64,000 nucleotides of DNA, taken from assembly GCF_902810445.1 (NCBI RefSeq), contig NZ_LR778175.1:1135001-1199000 (forward strand), given 5' to 3'. Made by a program: the position numbers and the translations under genes. The notes below the pieces were generated by a model that was given only the letters and a program-made list of their open reading frames with translations, was not told the origin of the DNA and did no database searches. Shown in pieces: positions 10,973 through 20,269 of the stretch. Origin of the DNA: Candidatus Nitrosacidococcus tergens (lineage in GTDB: Bacteria; Pseudomonadota; Gammaproteobacteria; Nitrosococcales; Nitrosococcaceae). Every line of letters starts with the position of its first letter. Position 1 is the stretch's first letter.

Positions 10973-12043
10973 TTAATTGAAACGGTGAGTTCTATCCTTT
11001 ACTTGACCAGCTAGTTGTCCACAGGCAGCAGCAATATCATCACCACGAGTTTTCCTTGTTACAGTAACAATTCCCTTTTTTAATAACACTTCTCTAAATA
11101 CATTAATTACATCCATACTAGAGCGTTGATACAGACTATTTGTAAAAGGATTGAAGGGAATTAAATTTACCTTAGCTGGAAAATCTTTTAAAAGCTTTGC
11201 AAGCTGTTGGGCATGATATGGTGAATCATTTACCCCTGCCAACATAACGTATTCAAAGGTAATAATTCGTTTGTTATTCCCAATAACATAACGATGACAT
11301 GCAGCAAGTAATTCTTGCAAAGGATATTGTTTGTTTATAGGGACAAGCACATCCCGTAATTTATCATCAGATGCATGAAGGGAAATGGCTAAACTGACAG
11401 GGCAAACTACCCGTAATCGATCGATTCCAGGTACCATACCTGCCGTACTTAAAGTGACGCGCCGCCAAGATAGTCCATAAGAAAAGTCGTCTAATATGAG
11501 ATTCATAGCGGTTACTACGTTATTAAAATTAGCAAGTGGTTCTCCCATGCCCATCATTACTACATTTGTAATCGCTTGAGAATTAGCCTTAGACTGCTTT
11601 AATGACTCATTTGCTAGCCATAATTGACCAATAATTTCAGAAGTTCGTAAGTTACGATTAAATCCTTGTTTCCCCGTTGAACAGAAAGAACAATTTAAAA
11701 TACACCCTACTTGAGAAGAAATACAAAGTGTCCCTCGGTTCTCCTCAGGAATAAAAACAGTTTCAATACAATTTCCACAAGATAAACGTAGTAACCATTT
11801 ACGAGTTCCATCTGTTGAATCATACTGGTGCTCTATTTTAGGAAGATCTGTAACAGTATATTCTGCCAACTTTTCCCGTAAAGACCTGCTTAAATCTGTC
11901 ATCTGATTATAGTCAGTGACAAAGCGCTGATGTATCCAATTGAGTACTTGACGAGCACGAAAAGGTTTCTCACCAAGATTTATAAAAAAAGACTCCAGCT
12001 TTATCCGATCTAAATCGAAAATATTAATTGGATTATTAACCAC
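10973..12043 (-). CDS. rlmN: 23S rRNA (A2503-C2)/tRNA (A37-C2) methyltransferase
   Basis: 356 residues, GTG start. Radical SAM enzyme that methylates C2 of A2503 in 23S rRNA and of A37 in some tRNAs. The iron-sulfur ligands are in [11 protein letters not shown] (CxxxCxxC), and [11 protein letters not shown] is the SAM-binding segment. A C-terminal Cys in ACGQLAG is the likely resolving or methyl-carrying cysteine. It follows ndk by 13 bases, the standard gammaproteobacterial order. Confidence 0.96.
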   Translation of the reverse strand: MVNNPINIFDLDRIKLESFFINLGEKPFRARQVLNWIHQRFVTDYNQMTDLSRSLREKLAEYTVTDLPKIEHQYDSTDGTRKWLLRLSCGNCIETVFIPEENRGTLCISSQVGCILNCSFCSTGKQGFNRNLRTSEIIGQLWLANESLKQSKANSQAITNVVMMGMGEPLANFNNVVTAMNLILDDFSYGLSWRRVTLSTAGMVPGIDRLRVVCPVSLAISLHASDDKLRDVLVPINKQYPLQELLAACHRYVIGNNKRIITFEYVMLAGVNDSPYHAQQLAKLLKDFPAKVNLIPFNPFTNSLYQRSSMDVINVFREVLLKKGIVTVTRKTRGDDIAAACGQLAGQVKDRTHRFN

Positions 12044-12056
12044 AACAGCTTAAAAA

Positions 12057-12485
12057 TTAAGTTCTACAACAAATTTCCTCTGGCTTAAAAAAGAATTCAA
12101 TTTCCACTTTGGCTGTATCTGGTCCATCAGAGCCATGAACTGCATTTGCATTGATGCTCTCTGCAAAATCTGCTCGAATAGTGCCAAGTGCTGCCTCTTT
12201 AGGATTTGTTGAACCCATAAGCTCACGGTTTTTTGTAATGGCATCTTCTCCTTCAATAACTTGTACTATAATAGGTCCTGAAATCATAAATTCTACAAGA
12301 TCGCTATAGAATGGGCGCTGGGCATGTACAATATAAAATTTTTGTGCTTGCTCTCTATTAAGCTGAAGCATTCGCATTGCCACAATTCTAAGGCCAGCTT
12401 TTTCAAAGCGAGCATCAATTTCTCCAATTACATTCTTTGCAACTGCATCTGGTTTTATAATAGAAAGCGTACGTTCAATTGCCAT
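12057..12485 (-). CDS. ndk: Nucleoside diphosphate kinase
   Basis: About 142 residues from the ATG at 12485 ([15 protein letters not shown]), which is where NDK proteins start; an in-frame GTG four codons upstream is not needed. Balances nucleoside triphosphate pools by phosphate transfer through a histidine. The catalytic motif [12 protein letters not shown] is intact. It heads the minus-strand run ndk-rlmN-pilW-hisS and is divergent from proS across an intergenic region with a large palindrome. Confidence 0.97.
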   Translation of the reverse strand: MAIERTLSIIKPDAVAKNVIGEIDARFEKAGLRIVAMRMLQLNREQAQKFYIVHAQRPFYSDLVEFMISGPIIVQVIEGEDAITKNRELMGSTNPKEAALGTIRADFAESINANAVHGSDGPDTAKVEIEFFFKPEEICCRT

Positions 12486-12554
12486 TATGTAAAACACTCC
12501 ATTAAACTTAAGTACTTCATTATGCTTTTCAAAAAAAACATAAAAATGATACCA

Positions 12555-12576
12555 CTATCATTAAACTTAATGATAG
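12555..12576. promoter_or_regulatory. 22-base palindrome between ndk and proS
   Basis: Perfect inverted repeat CTATCATTAA-AC-TTAATGATAG (10-base arms, 2-base centre) in the divergent ndk/proS promoter region. Such near-continuous symmetry is more like a dimeric repressor operator than a terminator. The regulator is unknown. Confidence 0.5.
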
Positions 12577-12633
12577 CCTGGCAGTAAATACATAATGAAA
12601 TCAACAAAAAGATTAAATTTTATTTAAAAAACT

Positions 12634-14358
12634 ATGAGAGCTTCCCAATACTTACTTTCAACTACTCGTGAAATTCCTACTGATGCAGAAATTATTAGTC
12701 ATCAACTGATGCTTAGAGGAGGCTTTATTCGTCGCCTCACAGGAGGAGTCTATACTTGGCTACCTCTAGGATTAAAAGTATTACGTAGAGTTGAAAATAT
12801 TATCCGTGAAGAGATGAATCGGATAGGTGCTCAAGAAGTACTTATGCCTGCGGTACAGCCAGCTGAACTTTGGCAGGAAACAGGCAGATGGGATCAATAT
12901 GGACCTGAGCTACTAAGATTAATTGATCGGCATCAACGATACTTTTGCTTTGGTCCTACCCACGAAGAGATTATTACTGATTTAGCACGCCAAGAGTTAA
13001 AAAGCTATAAACAATTACCTATACTTTTTTATCAAATTCAAACCAAATTTCGAGACGAAATCAGGCCTCGATTTGGTATTATGCGTGCTCGAGAATTTTT
13101 AATGAAAGATGCTTATTCCTTTCATTTAAATCAAGAATCATTAGATCATACATACCAGCAAATGTATGAGACTTATACTCGCATCTTTACTAAAATTGGT
13201 TTAAATTTCCGAGCAGTCCAAGCAGATACAGGATCTATTGGGGGTAATACTTCCCATGAATTTCATGTCCTTGCTGATTCTGGTGAAGATGCCATTGCTG
13301 TCTCAAATCAAAGTGACTATGCGGCCAATGTTGAATTGGCGGAGGCATTACCTCCTTCAAATTTAGAAAATACCTTGCCTAAGGAGAATTTAACTTTAGT
13401 TGATACACCAAATCAACATACGATCGAGGAAGTAAGCCAATTCCTAAATGTTTCCCCAAAACAATGTCTCAAAACCTTGTTAGTGCATGGTATCGATAGC
13501 CAATTAGTCGCTTTAGTGTTTCGAGGTGATCATGATCTTAATGCAATCAAGGCACAAAAACTCCCTCAAATTGCCAGCCCCTTAAAATTTGCTACTTCAG
13601 AGGAAATATGGGATATGTGTCAAATTAAAGTAGGATCTATAGGTCCTATAAGTTTAAATATTCCTGTTATTGCAGACCATAGTGCAGCAGCATTAATCAA
13701 TTTTATATGCGGTGCCAATATAGAAGGTAAACACTTTACTGGAGCAAACTGGGGTCGGGATTTACCCAAACCTGTTACTGCTGATATTCGTAATGTGGTT
13801 GATATGGATTCTAGTCCTGATGGAAAAGGATATTTATCTATTACTCGAGGAATAGAAGTGGGTCATATTTTTCAGCTAGGCAATAAATATACCCAAGCAA
13901 TGGATGTATCAGTGCTCGATGAAACTGGACATGCTATAGGTCTTACTATGGGCTGTTATGGTATCGGAGTGTCTCGAATAGTTGCTGCTACTATTGAGCA
14001 GAACTACGATGATTATGGAATTATTTGGCCAGCTGCAATTGCTCCTTTTCAGCTAGCTTTAATTCCCATTAATAGGCATAAATCAGATCAAGTGAGAGAA
14101 ACAGCAGATAAGTTGTATATAGAACTTCAAGATGCTGGTTTTGATGTCCTGCTAGATGATCGTGAATTACGACCAGGGGTTATGTTTGCTGATATGGATT
14201 TAATTGGTATCCCCTATCGTTTAGTCATTAGTGAACGAGGATTAGAATCCGGTACCGTAGAGTATAAGGGAAGGCAAGATAAAGAAAGCATTCAAATAAA
14301 GCTAACTGATTTAACTTCAATACTTAAAACTCATTTAAATCTAAGCTATTCGTCTTAA
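12634..14358 (+). CDS. proS: Prolyl-tRNA synthetase
   Basis: 574 residues, the bacterial long form with an editing domain inserted between class II motifs 2 and 3. Charges tRNA-Pro and hydrolyses Ala-tRNA-Pro. Visible: N-terminal [20 protein letters not shown], motif 2 region [20 protein letters not shown], a YbaK-like editing insert about residues 230-390, motif 3 [10 protein letters not shown], and a C-terminal anticodon-binding domain. Followed by a clear terminator. Divergent from ndk. Confidence 0.97.
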   Translation: MRASQYLLSTTREIPTDAEIISHQLMLRGGFIRRLTGGVYTWLPLGLKVLRRVENIIREEMNRIGAQEVLMPAVQPAELWQETGRWDQYGPELLRLIDRHQRYFCFGPTHEEIITDLARQELKSYKQLPILFYQIQTKFRDEIRPRFGIMRAREFLMKDAYSFHLNQESLDHTYQQMYETYTRIFTKIGLNFRAVQADTGSIGGNTSHEFHVLADSGEDAIAVSNQSDYAANVELAEALPPSNLENTLPKENLTLVDTPNQHTIEEVSQFLNVSPKQCLKTLLVHGIDSQLVALVFRGDHDLNAIKAQKLPQIASPLKFATSEEIWDMCQIKVGSIGPISLNIPVIADHSAAALINFICGANIEGKHFTGANWGRDLPKPVTADIRNVVDMDSSPDGKGYLSITRGIEVGHIFQLGNKYTQAMDVSVLDETGHAIGLTMGCYGIGVSRIVAATIEQNYDDYGIIWPAAIAPFQLALIPINRHKSDQVRETADKLYIELQDAGFDVLLDDRELRPGVMFADMDLIGIPYRLVISERGLESGTVEYKGRQDKESIQIKLTDLTSILKTHLNLSYSS

Positions 14359-14383
14359 TAAATAACCTAGGCTTATAAAAAAC

Positions 14384-14412
14384 AAAAACCCCAGGGTGTC
14401 CCGGGGTTTTTT
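14384..14412. terminator. Bidirectional rho-independent terminator after proS and cycB
   Basis: AAAAACCCC, one bulged A, GGG, loop TGT, CCC, GGGGTTTTTT. It is a GC-rich stem with A-run and T-run flanks, so it can terminate both proS (plus) and cycB (minus). Confidence 0.9.
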
Positions 14413-14454
14413 ATTCCTAACAAATTAAGAAATAAACTAAAATATAGCTTTTTC

Positions 14455-15102
14455 CTAATAGCGATCATCCTGAGGGTATTTATCTGTCCAATCAATAGGC
14501 TTATCCATAATCACCATTTTACCTTGTTTCTTACTTTCATTCAGATCAGTAAACTTCACGTGTTTATGTACAAGATTTTGATGGCAATCAATACAGGTCC
14601 ATCCTTGCTTTAATTTTTTATGAGCTTTTTGCCCAGATTTTGGCACAGGTTGTGGATTTACATGACAACTTTTACAGGTAAGACTATCCCAATTTTTGAT
14701 ATTCATACGTGCATGCTGTGCCATTTCTTGGCGACGCTCATCGAATTTATCAATCGTAGAATAATCTTCAAAAATTTCCAGATAGAGCTCTCTAGCACCA
14801 TCAACTACATGAGTAGCTACTGCTTTATGGAAATTAGATAACCCGCGAGGAATATGGCAATCTTTACAACCTGGATCTAACCCATAGGATCCATAATGAG
14901 GGGATTCCTTTAATTCCTTATAAGGATAGGACATAGAATGACAGCTGGTACAGAAAGTAGTTGTTGATAGTGCTGCCTCTCCACCAAAAACCACAATAAG
15001 TAAAGCAAGTAGGCTTCCTGCACCAATTAGTACAGGTCGCCAATTTACTTCAAGATATTCACGAATGGCTTGCCACCATTGCGTTAACTTAGACAACAAC
15101 AT
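14455..15102 (-). CDS. cycB: Tetrahaem cytochrome cM552 (NapC/NirT family)
   Basis: 215 residues with one N-terminal membrane anchor (about residues 22-45) and four CxxCH haem sites: CTSCH, CKDCH, CKSCH and CIDCH. This is the NapC/NirT-type quinone reductase encoded in hao clusters of ammonia oxidisers, thought to pass electrons from hydroxylamine oxidation to ubiquinone at the periplasmic face. It is downstream of haoA-haoB on the same strand, but a 246-base gap separates it from haoB, too short for cytochrome c554, which usually lies between them. The family is certain; the cM552 assignment rests on the hao context. Confidence 0.9.
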   Translation of the reverse strand: MLLSKLTQWWQAIREYLEVNWRPVLIGAGSLLALLIVVFGGEAALSTTTFCTSCHSMSYPYKELKESPHYGSYGLDPGCKDCHIPRGLSNFHKAVATHVVDGARELYLEIFEDYSTIDKFDERRQEMAQHARMNIKNWDSLTCKSCHVNPQPVPKSGQKAHKKLKQGWTCIDCHQNLVHKHVKFTDLNESKKQGKMVIMDKPIDWTDKYPQDDRY

Positions 15103-15348
15103 AGCTATTTACTCCTTGGGCGATATAGTGTGTTCTTACACTTCTTATAGATTAGATAAGGATAAACCATACAAAAATATATTTATTGCCTCTTGCTCAA
15201 AACGTTTTATATTGCTTTATCATTAACACACTACAAAAATTGTTTATAAATTTTAACCTAGATTAGTTACTTAGGCTTAAAGCGTATACTCATCAACTTA
15301 AGGTAATCACTCAACAATAAAAATATAGAATATCCAACATAGGACTTC

Positions 15349-16407
15349 TTATTTGTTGCTATCCATAGGCAAGGAATACACCCAATAACCTCCATACTGA
15401 GCAAGAAGACGAAGTTCTTGAAGTCTCGCTGGATTTGAAGAGTTAAAAGGTAGCATTTTTGCTATCAAAGTATCTTTAGAAGAATTATCAGTGAGAAAAT
15501 AGGCACGAATAACATCTTTATCCAGCCGTTCCACTAAATAAGATGTATAACCATTTTTCTCTACCCACTCTTTTACGTGGGGAATTAATGCATGGGTTTG
15601 TCCTTGATTAGGAAAATCCTTAAACCCTATACCTAATCGATTTGGTTCCATGACCCCTATTTTGTATATATCAGAATAGTGAACCACAATGTATACATCT
15701 TTATTCTTGGTAAAGCTTCTTAGCATAGAAACCCCTGTAGTTTCATCAGCCAAAAAAGCATCTACAAGATCACCTAGCTGTTTTCTTTCCTTATTTGAGT
15801 CACTTACTTGCCAGAACTCATTTTCGAATTTTCTAATCCCTTTCGATTGATTAGTCCACGGACCAGGTATAATAATTGGTTCAGCTATATTATTTGTATG
15901 GAACAAGGTAGTTATATCTGTTAATAGATTAAGGCGGCGAGAAGTATCCCACCAGCTCAATACCATTCCTGTCTTAGGAACATGTTGTATTACAGCTTGA
16001 GCTAAATCATTTAGATCTTTAGCTCCACTTGTAATCGTGATAATTGGTTCTCTAAGATTATTTTTCCATAAAAGCAATACAGGTGAATCTTTTTTATCTC
16101 TAGTACCAGTGTAAAACTCTGCTAGGGGTGTTTTTTGGACCTTTTCAGCAGTTAATTCATACTTAAGAATACTGATCCCTAGATTCTCATAGTTTTTAAG
16201 ATCTTCTAAATCTGAAAAATCCTCGATTTTTCCTTCTGCTACTTTTTGATATTGATAGGGAGCACCTTCACTACTGGTGGGGTGAAGTAATGACCACCCA
16301 AGCCATATAAGGAGGGAAAGCCCCCCTGTTATTAGGATACTCCCAATAAGCAGAGGTGCTTTATATACTCCTGAAAGTGATGGTATAGCTTTATTCGCTA
16401 CAGACAC
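15349..16407 (-). CDS. haoB: HaoB, hydroxylamine oxidoreductase-linked protein
   Basis: 352 residues, GTG start, 6 bases after the haoA stop codon. One membrane segment at about residues 18-37 (PLLIGSILITGGLSLLIWLGW), then a soluble part expected in the periplasm. There is no CxxCH motif and no recognised catalytic domain. It occupies the haoB position seen in both beta- and gammaproteobacterial ammonia oxidisers. The function is unproven; tight coupling to haoA suggests a role in HAO maturation or membrane association. The call rests on position, length and topology. Confidence 0.82.
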   Translation of the reverse strand: MSVANKAIPSLSGVYKAPLLIGSILITGGLSLLIWLGWSLLHPTSSEGAPYQYQKVAEGKIEDFSDLEDLKNYENLGISILKYELTAEKVQKTPLAEFYTGTRDKKDSPVLLLWKNNLREPIITITSGAKDLNDLAQAVIQHVPKTGMVLSWWDTSRRLNLLTDITTLFHTNNIAEPIIIPGPWTNQSKGIRKFENEFWQVSDSNKERKQLGDLVDAFLADETTGVSMLRSFTKNKDVYIVVHYSDIYKIGVMEPNRLGIGFKDFPNQGQTHALIPHVKEWVEKNGYTSYLVERLDKDVIRAYFLTDNSSKDTLIAKMLPFNSSNPARLQELRLLAQYGGYWVYSLPMDSNK

Positions 16408-16413
16408 AGAATA

Positions 16414-18162
16414 TTAACCTTCTGTTTTCAGTTTACGACGCCAAGCCACTAATCCTAAACCTACAAGCACCATACCGCTTCCCAAGCCGCCTACTGTTGC
16501 TTGTTTCACTTTGCTATCTAACTCTAACAAGCTTGCAGTTTTTAATTTACCAACGGTAGCTTCTAAAGAAGCAACTTGAGATTTTAATTTAGCAAAATCT
16601 CTCAGTTTGGTATTTTCAGTTTGAATTTCAGTATAGTGTTGTATTAAAGGTGCCCAACCCCAAGTATAGGTAAACCCACCTGGGAAAGCATGGAAAAGCC
16701 CTTTATAGTTTTGGAGTAAATCTTGCTCCCACAGCTTAGAATAAGCTAATTCAACAGTTGTTGGATTATTATCTTTAGCCATGAAGAGTTGGAAAAATTC
16801 ACCAGGACCATCTTTTTCTGGTTTTGCAGGTGCTGGACGATTGGTAGTTTGACCAGGTAATAATTTATCCTTATATAAGGCTTCCATTATTCCTTTTACT
16901 TCAATCTGCTTCTTAAGTCCGGAAATTGTGCCATTATCTGAGAATGTTAAATAACTTTCAGCAAATTTCTTAGAGTGACAATTTCTACAGGTATCGACCC
17001 AATCATCCCTACGTTCTTTGTACCATGGATGCTCAAGATTATTAGCAATGCCTTCTTGAGGGTTGAATGCCCAGCGAACCTTCCGTACTAAATTATGGGC
17101 AAATTTACCTTTGTACTCCATGTGGCAGAAAGCACAGGTAGCAGCAGTTTGTTTATTATCGCTAATAGCACGTTCAAGGGGCACTTCCCAATCCCACTCA
17201 CTACCATGAGTTTCATAGACTGCACCATGTTTAGACATCATATAGTTTTCAAACTCATTATGGTCTGCACCATTATGACAATAGGCACAGGCTTCAGGTT
17301 TGCGTGCCTCTGCAGATGAGAACTGATGACGAGTATGACAGGTATCACAGCGATTTTGGTTAATATGACACATAGTACAACCATCTGCGATTTCCCGATC
17401 TTCCATTGCTGCCCAAGTGGCTAGCTCTACATTTGCTTGATAATCCAAAGCATGGGAAGGGCGACCTGGTGGCCAAATAGGATCCATTTTTTTACCATGT
17501 ACATCTGTATCTGGCCAAGTTAAGGTATCACGCTCTGCTTCTCTTTCAGCAAACTCTGTTAAATGACAAGCACCACAAGCTGCAGCATCAGGAAGTCTTA
17601 AATCTTCTTTGTGACTACCCTTTTGAACACCAACACCCATATGGCAGTCAATACAAGAAACTTCTTTAAGTTCTTCTCCTTCTCCAAGTTTCCCTAAAGA
17701 GCGAAGATTAGTTTCTACTTTTTTAATGAGCTCTTTTTTGTAAAAGCGGGAATCATCTTTAGTGAGTTTACGAATCTCATCTAAATTAGCATGAACACTT
17801 TGTTTCCAAGAATGAACCCAACCACGAGTTTCATCCTTATGGCATTTTATACACTCTTCTCTGGTAGCAACTTTTGCTGGAGCCCGTGGTGGTCTATAGT
17901 AGCTATCAGGATCCAAATATTGCATAAATGGAAGTGGAGACCAATACTCGGCGTATTTCCCTTCCCCATGACCTTGTTTTGGATCATAATACCGCTTGGT
18001 AATTGCTTCATATAGTGTTTTAGGTGAAGCTCCCTGTTCTACTCCTAAAGCTTTGTAAAGCTCTACAGGAATTTCAGCATTTGCACTTCCTGCAAATAAT
18101 AGACCCATGCCTATCATTGCAGCGACAGCTTGCAAAAGCCTTTTAATTATGTTCTTACTCAT
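16414..18162 (-). CDS. haoA: Hydroxylamine oxidoreductase, octahaem
   Basis: 582 residues from the ATG at 18162, which has AGAGG upstream; nine extra upstream residues in the open frame are rejected because they precede the signal peptide. Signal peptide to SANA, then eight CxxCH sites at residues 104, 170, 196, 262, 272, 292, 343 and 392, and a C-terminal membrane anchor (about 562-577). The fourth site (CTMCH) is the P460 haem by homology. Tyr499 in PGGFTYTWGW corresponds to the cross-linking Tyr467 of the Nitrosomonas europaea enzyme. Asp and His in GADHNEFENY match its Asp267/His268. The third pocket residue, Tyr334, aligns here with Asn367 or Phe366 (WAFNPQEG). HAO oxidises hydroxylamine, mainly to NO, in the periplasm as a cross-linked trimer. 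haoB and cycB follow. Divergent from the MocR gene. Confidence 0.97.
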   Translation of the reverse strand: MSKNIIKRLLQAVAAMIGMGLLFAGSANAEIPVELYKALGVEQGASPKTLYEAITKRYYDPKQGHGEGKYAEYWSPLPFMQYLDPDSYYRPPRAPAKVATREECIKCHKDETRGWVHSWKQSVHANLDEIRKLTKDDSRFYKKELIKKVETNLRSLGKLGEGEELKEVSCIDCHMGVGVQKGSHKEDLRLPDAAACGACHLTEFAEREAERDTLTWPDTDVHGKKMDPIWPPGRPSHALDYQANVELATWAAMEDREIADGCTMCHINQNRCDTCHTRHQFSSAEARKPEACAYCHNGADHNEFENYMMSKHGAVYETHGSEWDWEVPLERAISDNKQTAATCAFCHMEYKGKFAHNLVRKVRWAFNPQEGIANNLEHPWYKERRDDWVDTCRNCHSKKFAESYLTFSDNGTISGLKKQIEVKGIMEALYKDKLLPGQTTNRPAPAKPEKDGPGEFFQLFMAKDNNPTTVELAYSKLWEQDLLQNYKGLFHAFPGGFTYTWGWAPLIQHYTEIQTENTKLRDFAKLKSQVASLEATVGKLKTASLLELDSKVKQATVGGLGSGMVLVGLGLVAWRRKLKTEG

Positions 18163-18189
18163 ATATTGACCTCTAAATTGCACTGTCAC

Positions 18190-18531
18190 TCATAATTGAC
18201 CTCCCTCGCACATGAATTCTCGAGGTATAAAACGCTTAGTTTAGATTTTAATGGTAAAGCACTGCTTGAAAAGCGAGGAGACCACAAAATCAGAATACTA
18301 TTACAAGATAGTATCTACAATAGAGACAATCAATTCAGTAGCTATTGTAGTGGTTGTACAAAATGATTAAAAATTTCATCTATGCACTATATCTGTAATT
18401 GGCATCAGTATAGCAATAAAAGAGGGAATTCCACAAAACTATATCGTATAAAAGATAAATTTATGTTGCTCAATAATACATAATGGTATCTAAAAGTAGT
18501 AAAGAATAAGTACAGGCACTAGTGGCATAGT
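18190..18531. promoter_or_regulatory. haoA / MocR divergent intergenic region with inverted repeat
   Basis: 341 bases without a gene. It holds a perfect 9-base inverted repeat CTACAATAG (18315-18323) and CTATTGTAG (18342-18350) separated by 18 bases. The spacing from half-site centre to half-site centre is 27 bases, on one DNA face if the helix makes about 2.5 turns only with bending, so binding by one dimer is uncertain. It lies between haoA and a MocR-type regulator, whose members usually control themselves and a divergent gene. Promoter boxes could not be assigned with confidence. Confidence 0.4.
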
Positions 18532-20019
18532 ATGCAGATTCCTTTAAAGCTAAAACATAGAAGTCACCAAACGCTACAAAATCAGCTTTTTGATCAGATT
18601 CGTAATCTGATCCTAAGTGGAAAACTAAGACCAGGAATGGTGATGCCTGCTAGTCGTATTTTAAGTGAACAACTAGGTATTTCTCGCAATACCGTTATGC
18701 TTGCTTACGAACGGCTGATTGCTGAGGATTATTTACAGACCCAAAAAGCAGCAGGTACTTACGTTAATTTAAATCTACCTATAGATTCTGTAGTGTTAAA
18801 AACACCAAATCAATCCTCAAAAATACCTACTAAGATATATAAAAAAAGACATCCAGTATTATTTGAAGGCCGAGCTCAGAAACTCACTAACACAGAGCGA
18901 AGTAAAATTGAGATTGATTTTAAAGTAGGTCGATTAGATCCTAATTCCTTTCCTGTCAAGATTTGGCGACGCCTAATTTTAAAACACTTAGATAAAAGCG
19001 GTGGAGGTATTACTGAATATCGTGATCCTACTGGGTTGATGGCTTTGAGAAAAGCTATTGTTAATCACCTAGGTCCTGCCCGAGGGATTTCTGTTAGCCC
19101 AGATCAGATCATTGTAGTTAGTGGTAGCCAGCAAGCTTTAAATATTATTGCCCGATTATTAATTAACCAAGAAAGTATTGTAGTTACTGAATGTCCTTGT
19201 TATCAGGGGGCTATGTATGTATTTGAAAGTTATGGTGCAAAATTTTGTCCTATTCCAGTTGATCATCATGGATTACAGACAGAAAAACTCCCTAATACGA
19301 CAATAGTAAGCCTAGCTTATGTTACCCCCTCTCATCAGTATCCTTTAGGTGCCACCCTATCCCTAAAACGTAGGGTTCAATTATTAGATTGGGCAGGAGA
19401 AACAGGAGCTTATTTAATAGAGGATGACTATGATAGCGATTTTCGCCATAATGGCTCACCATTGACTGCCTTGGCAGGCTTAGATCCCTATGGTTGTGTT
19501 ATTTACATGGGAACAGTCTCTAAATCCATTGGGGCAGGACTCAGGCTAGGTTACTTAGTGCTTCCAGAAGTATTAGTAACACCTGCAAAGACAGTAAAAG
19601 CCCTTTTGGATAACGGTAATCCATGGCTTGATCAAGCAGTATTGGCTGATTTTATTGCAAATGGAAGTTATGCAAGGCATTTACGTCAAATACGACGCAC
19701 CTATCTTCGCCGTAGAGACTGTCTCATCGCAGCTTTAAAATCCCATTTTGGTAAAGTATCTCTATCAGGGCTAGATGGAGGAATGCATATTGTGTGGCAT
19801 TTACCTTCTTACCTTCCTACAGCTGCTGAAATGCAAGAAATTGCCCAACAAGTAGGGGTAGGAATTTATACCTTAGAAAAAGGAGGGGCTCATGATTTTG
19901 GGTATCAAGAATATAGCAAGCATACCTTAGTACTTGGGTACTCTTCCCTCGATGAAGTTCAGATTCAAGAAGGTATAAACCGAATTACCAAATCTATCTC
20001 AGCAAAATTGAAGCTCTAA
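18532..20019 (+). CDS. MocR/GntR-family PLP-dependent transcriptional regulator
   Basis: 495 residues, the usual MocR length. Residues about 10-80 form a GntR winged helix-turn-helix (LRPGMVMPASRILSEQLGIS, NTVMLAYERLIAEDYL). Residues about 125-490 are a fold-type I aminotransferase domain with IEDDYDSDFRHNG and the PLP-binding lysine in TVSKSIGAGLRLGYLV. Members such as PdxR sense PLP or an amino compound and regulate a neighbouring, often divergent, gene. Here the neighbours are haoA (divergent) and the cytochrome P460 gene (downstream, same strand, 250 bases), rather than pdx genes. The ligand is unknown; a link to nitrogen oxidation is only suggested by position. Confidence 0.9.
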   Translation: MQIPLKLKHRSHQTLQNQLFDQIRNLILSGKLRPGMVMPASRILSEQLGISRNTVMLAYERLIAEDYLQTQKAAGTYVNLNLPIDSVVLKTPNQSSKIPTKIYKKRHPVLFEGRAQKLTNTERSKIEIDFKVGRLDPNSFPVKIWRRLILKHLDKSGGGITEYRDPTGLMALRKAIVNHLGPARGISVSPDQIIVVSGSQQALNIIARLLINQESIVVTECPCYQGAMYVFESYGAKFCPIPVDHHGLQTEKLPNTTIVSLAYVTPSHQYPLGATLSLKRRVQLLDWAGETGAYLIEDDYDSDFRHNGSPLTALAGLDPYGCVIYMGTVSKSIGAGLRLGYLVLPEVLVTPAKTVKALLDNGNPWLDQAVLADFIANGSYARHLRQIRRTYLRRRDCLIAALKSHFGKVSLSGLDGGMHIVWHLPSYLPTAAEMQEIAQQVGVGIYTLEKGGAHDFGYQEYSKHTLVLGYSSLDEVQIQEGINRITKSISAKLKL

Positions 20020-20269
20020 AACTCAACAGGATGATTTAAATTTCTTAGAGAGAGGGAGTATTAATTAATAAGATTCGCTAGAGATAGCAAAGACACTATC
20101 GTACTTTGTATCCCTTATATTTATTTCCGTAAGATTTTTAATTACTTTTTTATACACTCAAGTACATAGGAAACTTATAATAAGTTGCTTAGATAGGTTA
20201 TATTTTTATAGTTCTATATAGTTATTTGTGGAAAATAGAATAGTAAGATTTTTTAAAAGGTAGTCTTAA
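20020..20269. other. Gap upstream of cytochrome P460
   Basis: 250 bases, very AT-rich, with no open frame of note. An AAAGGTAG ribosome-binding site lies just before the P460 ATG. No clear terminator for the MocR gene and no conserved RNA was recognised. Confidence 0.5.

Noticed and set aside
12050..12587. Open frames overlapping ndk on both strands
   Set aside because: They lie inside or antisense to a firmly identified ndk, with no homology and no ribosome-binding site.
15103..15348. Possible cytochrome c554 gene between haoB and cycB
   Set aside because: The gap is 246 bases and has no CxxCH codon pattern in an open frame.
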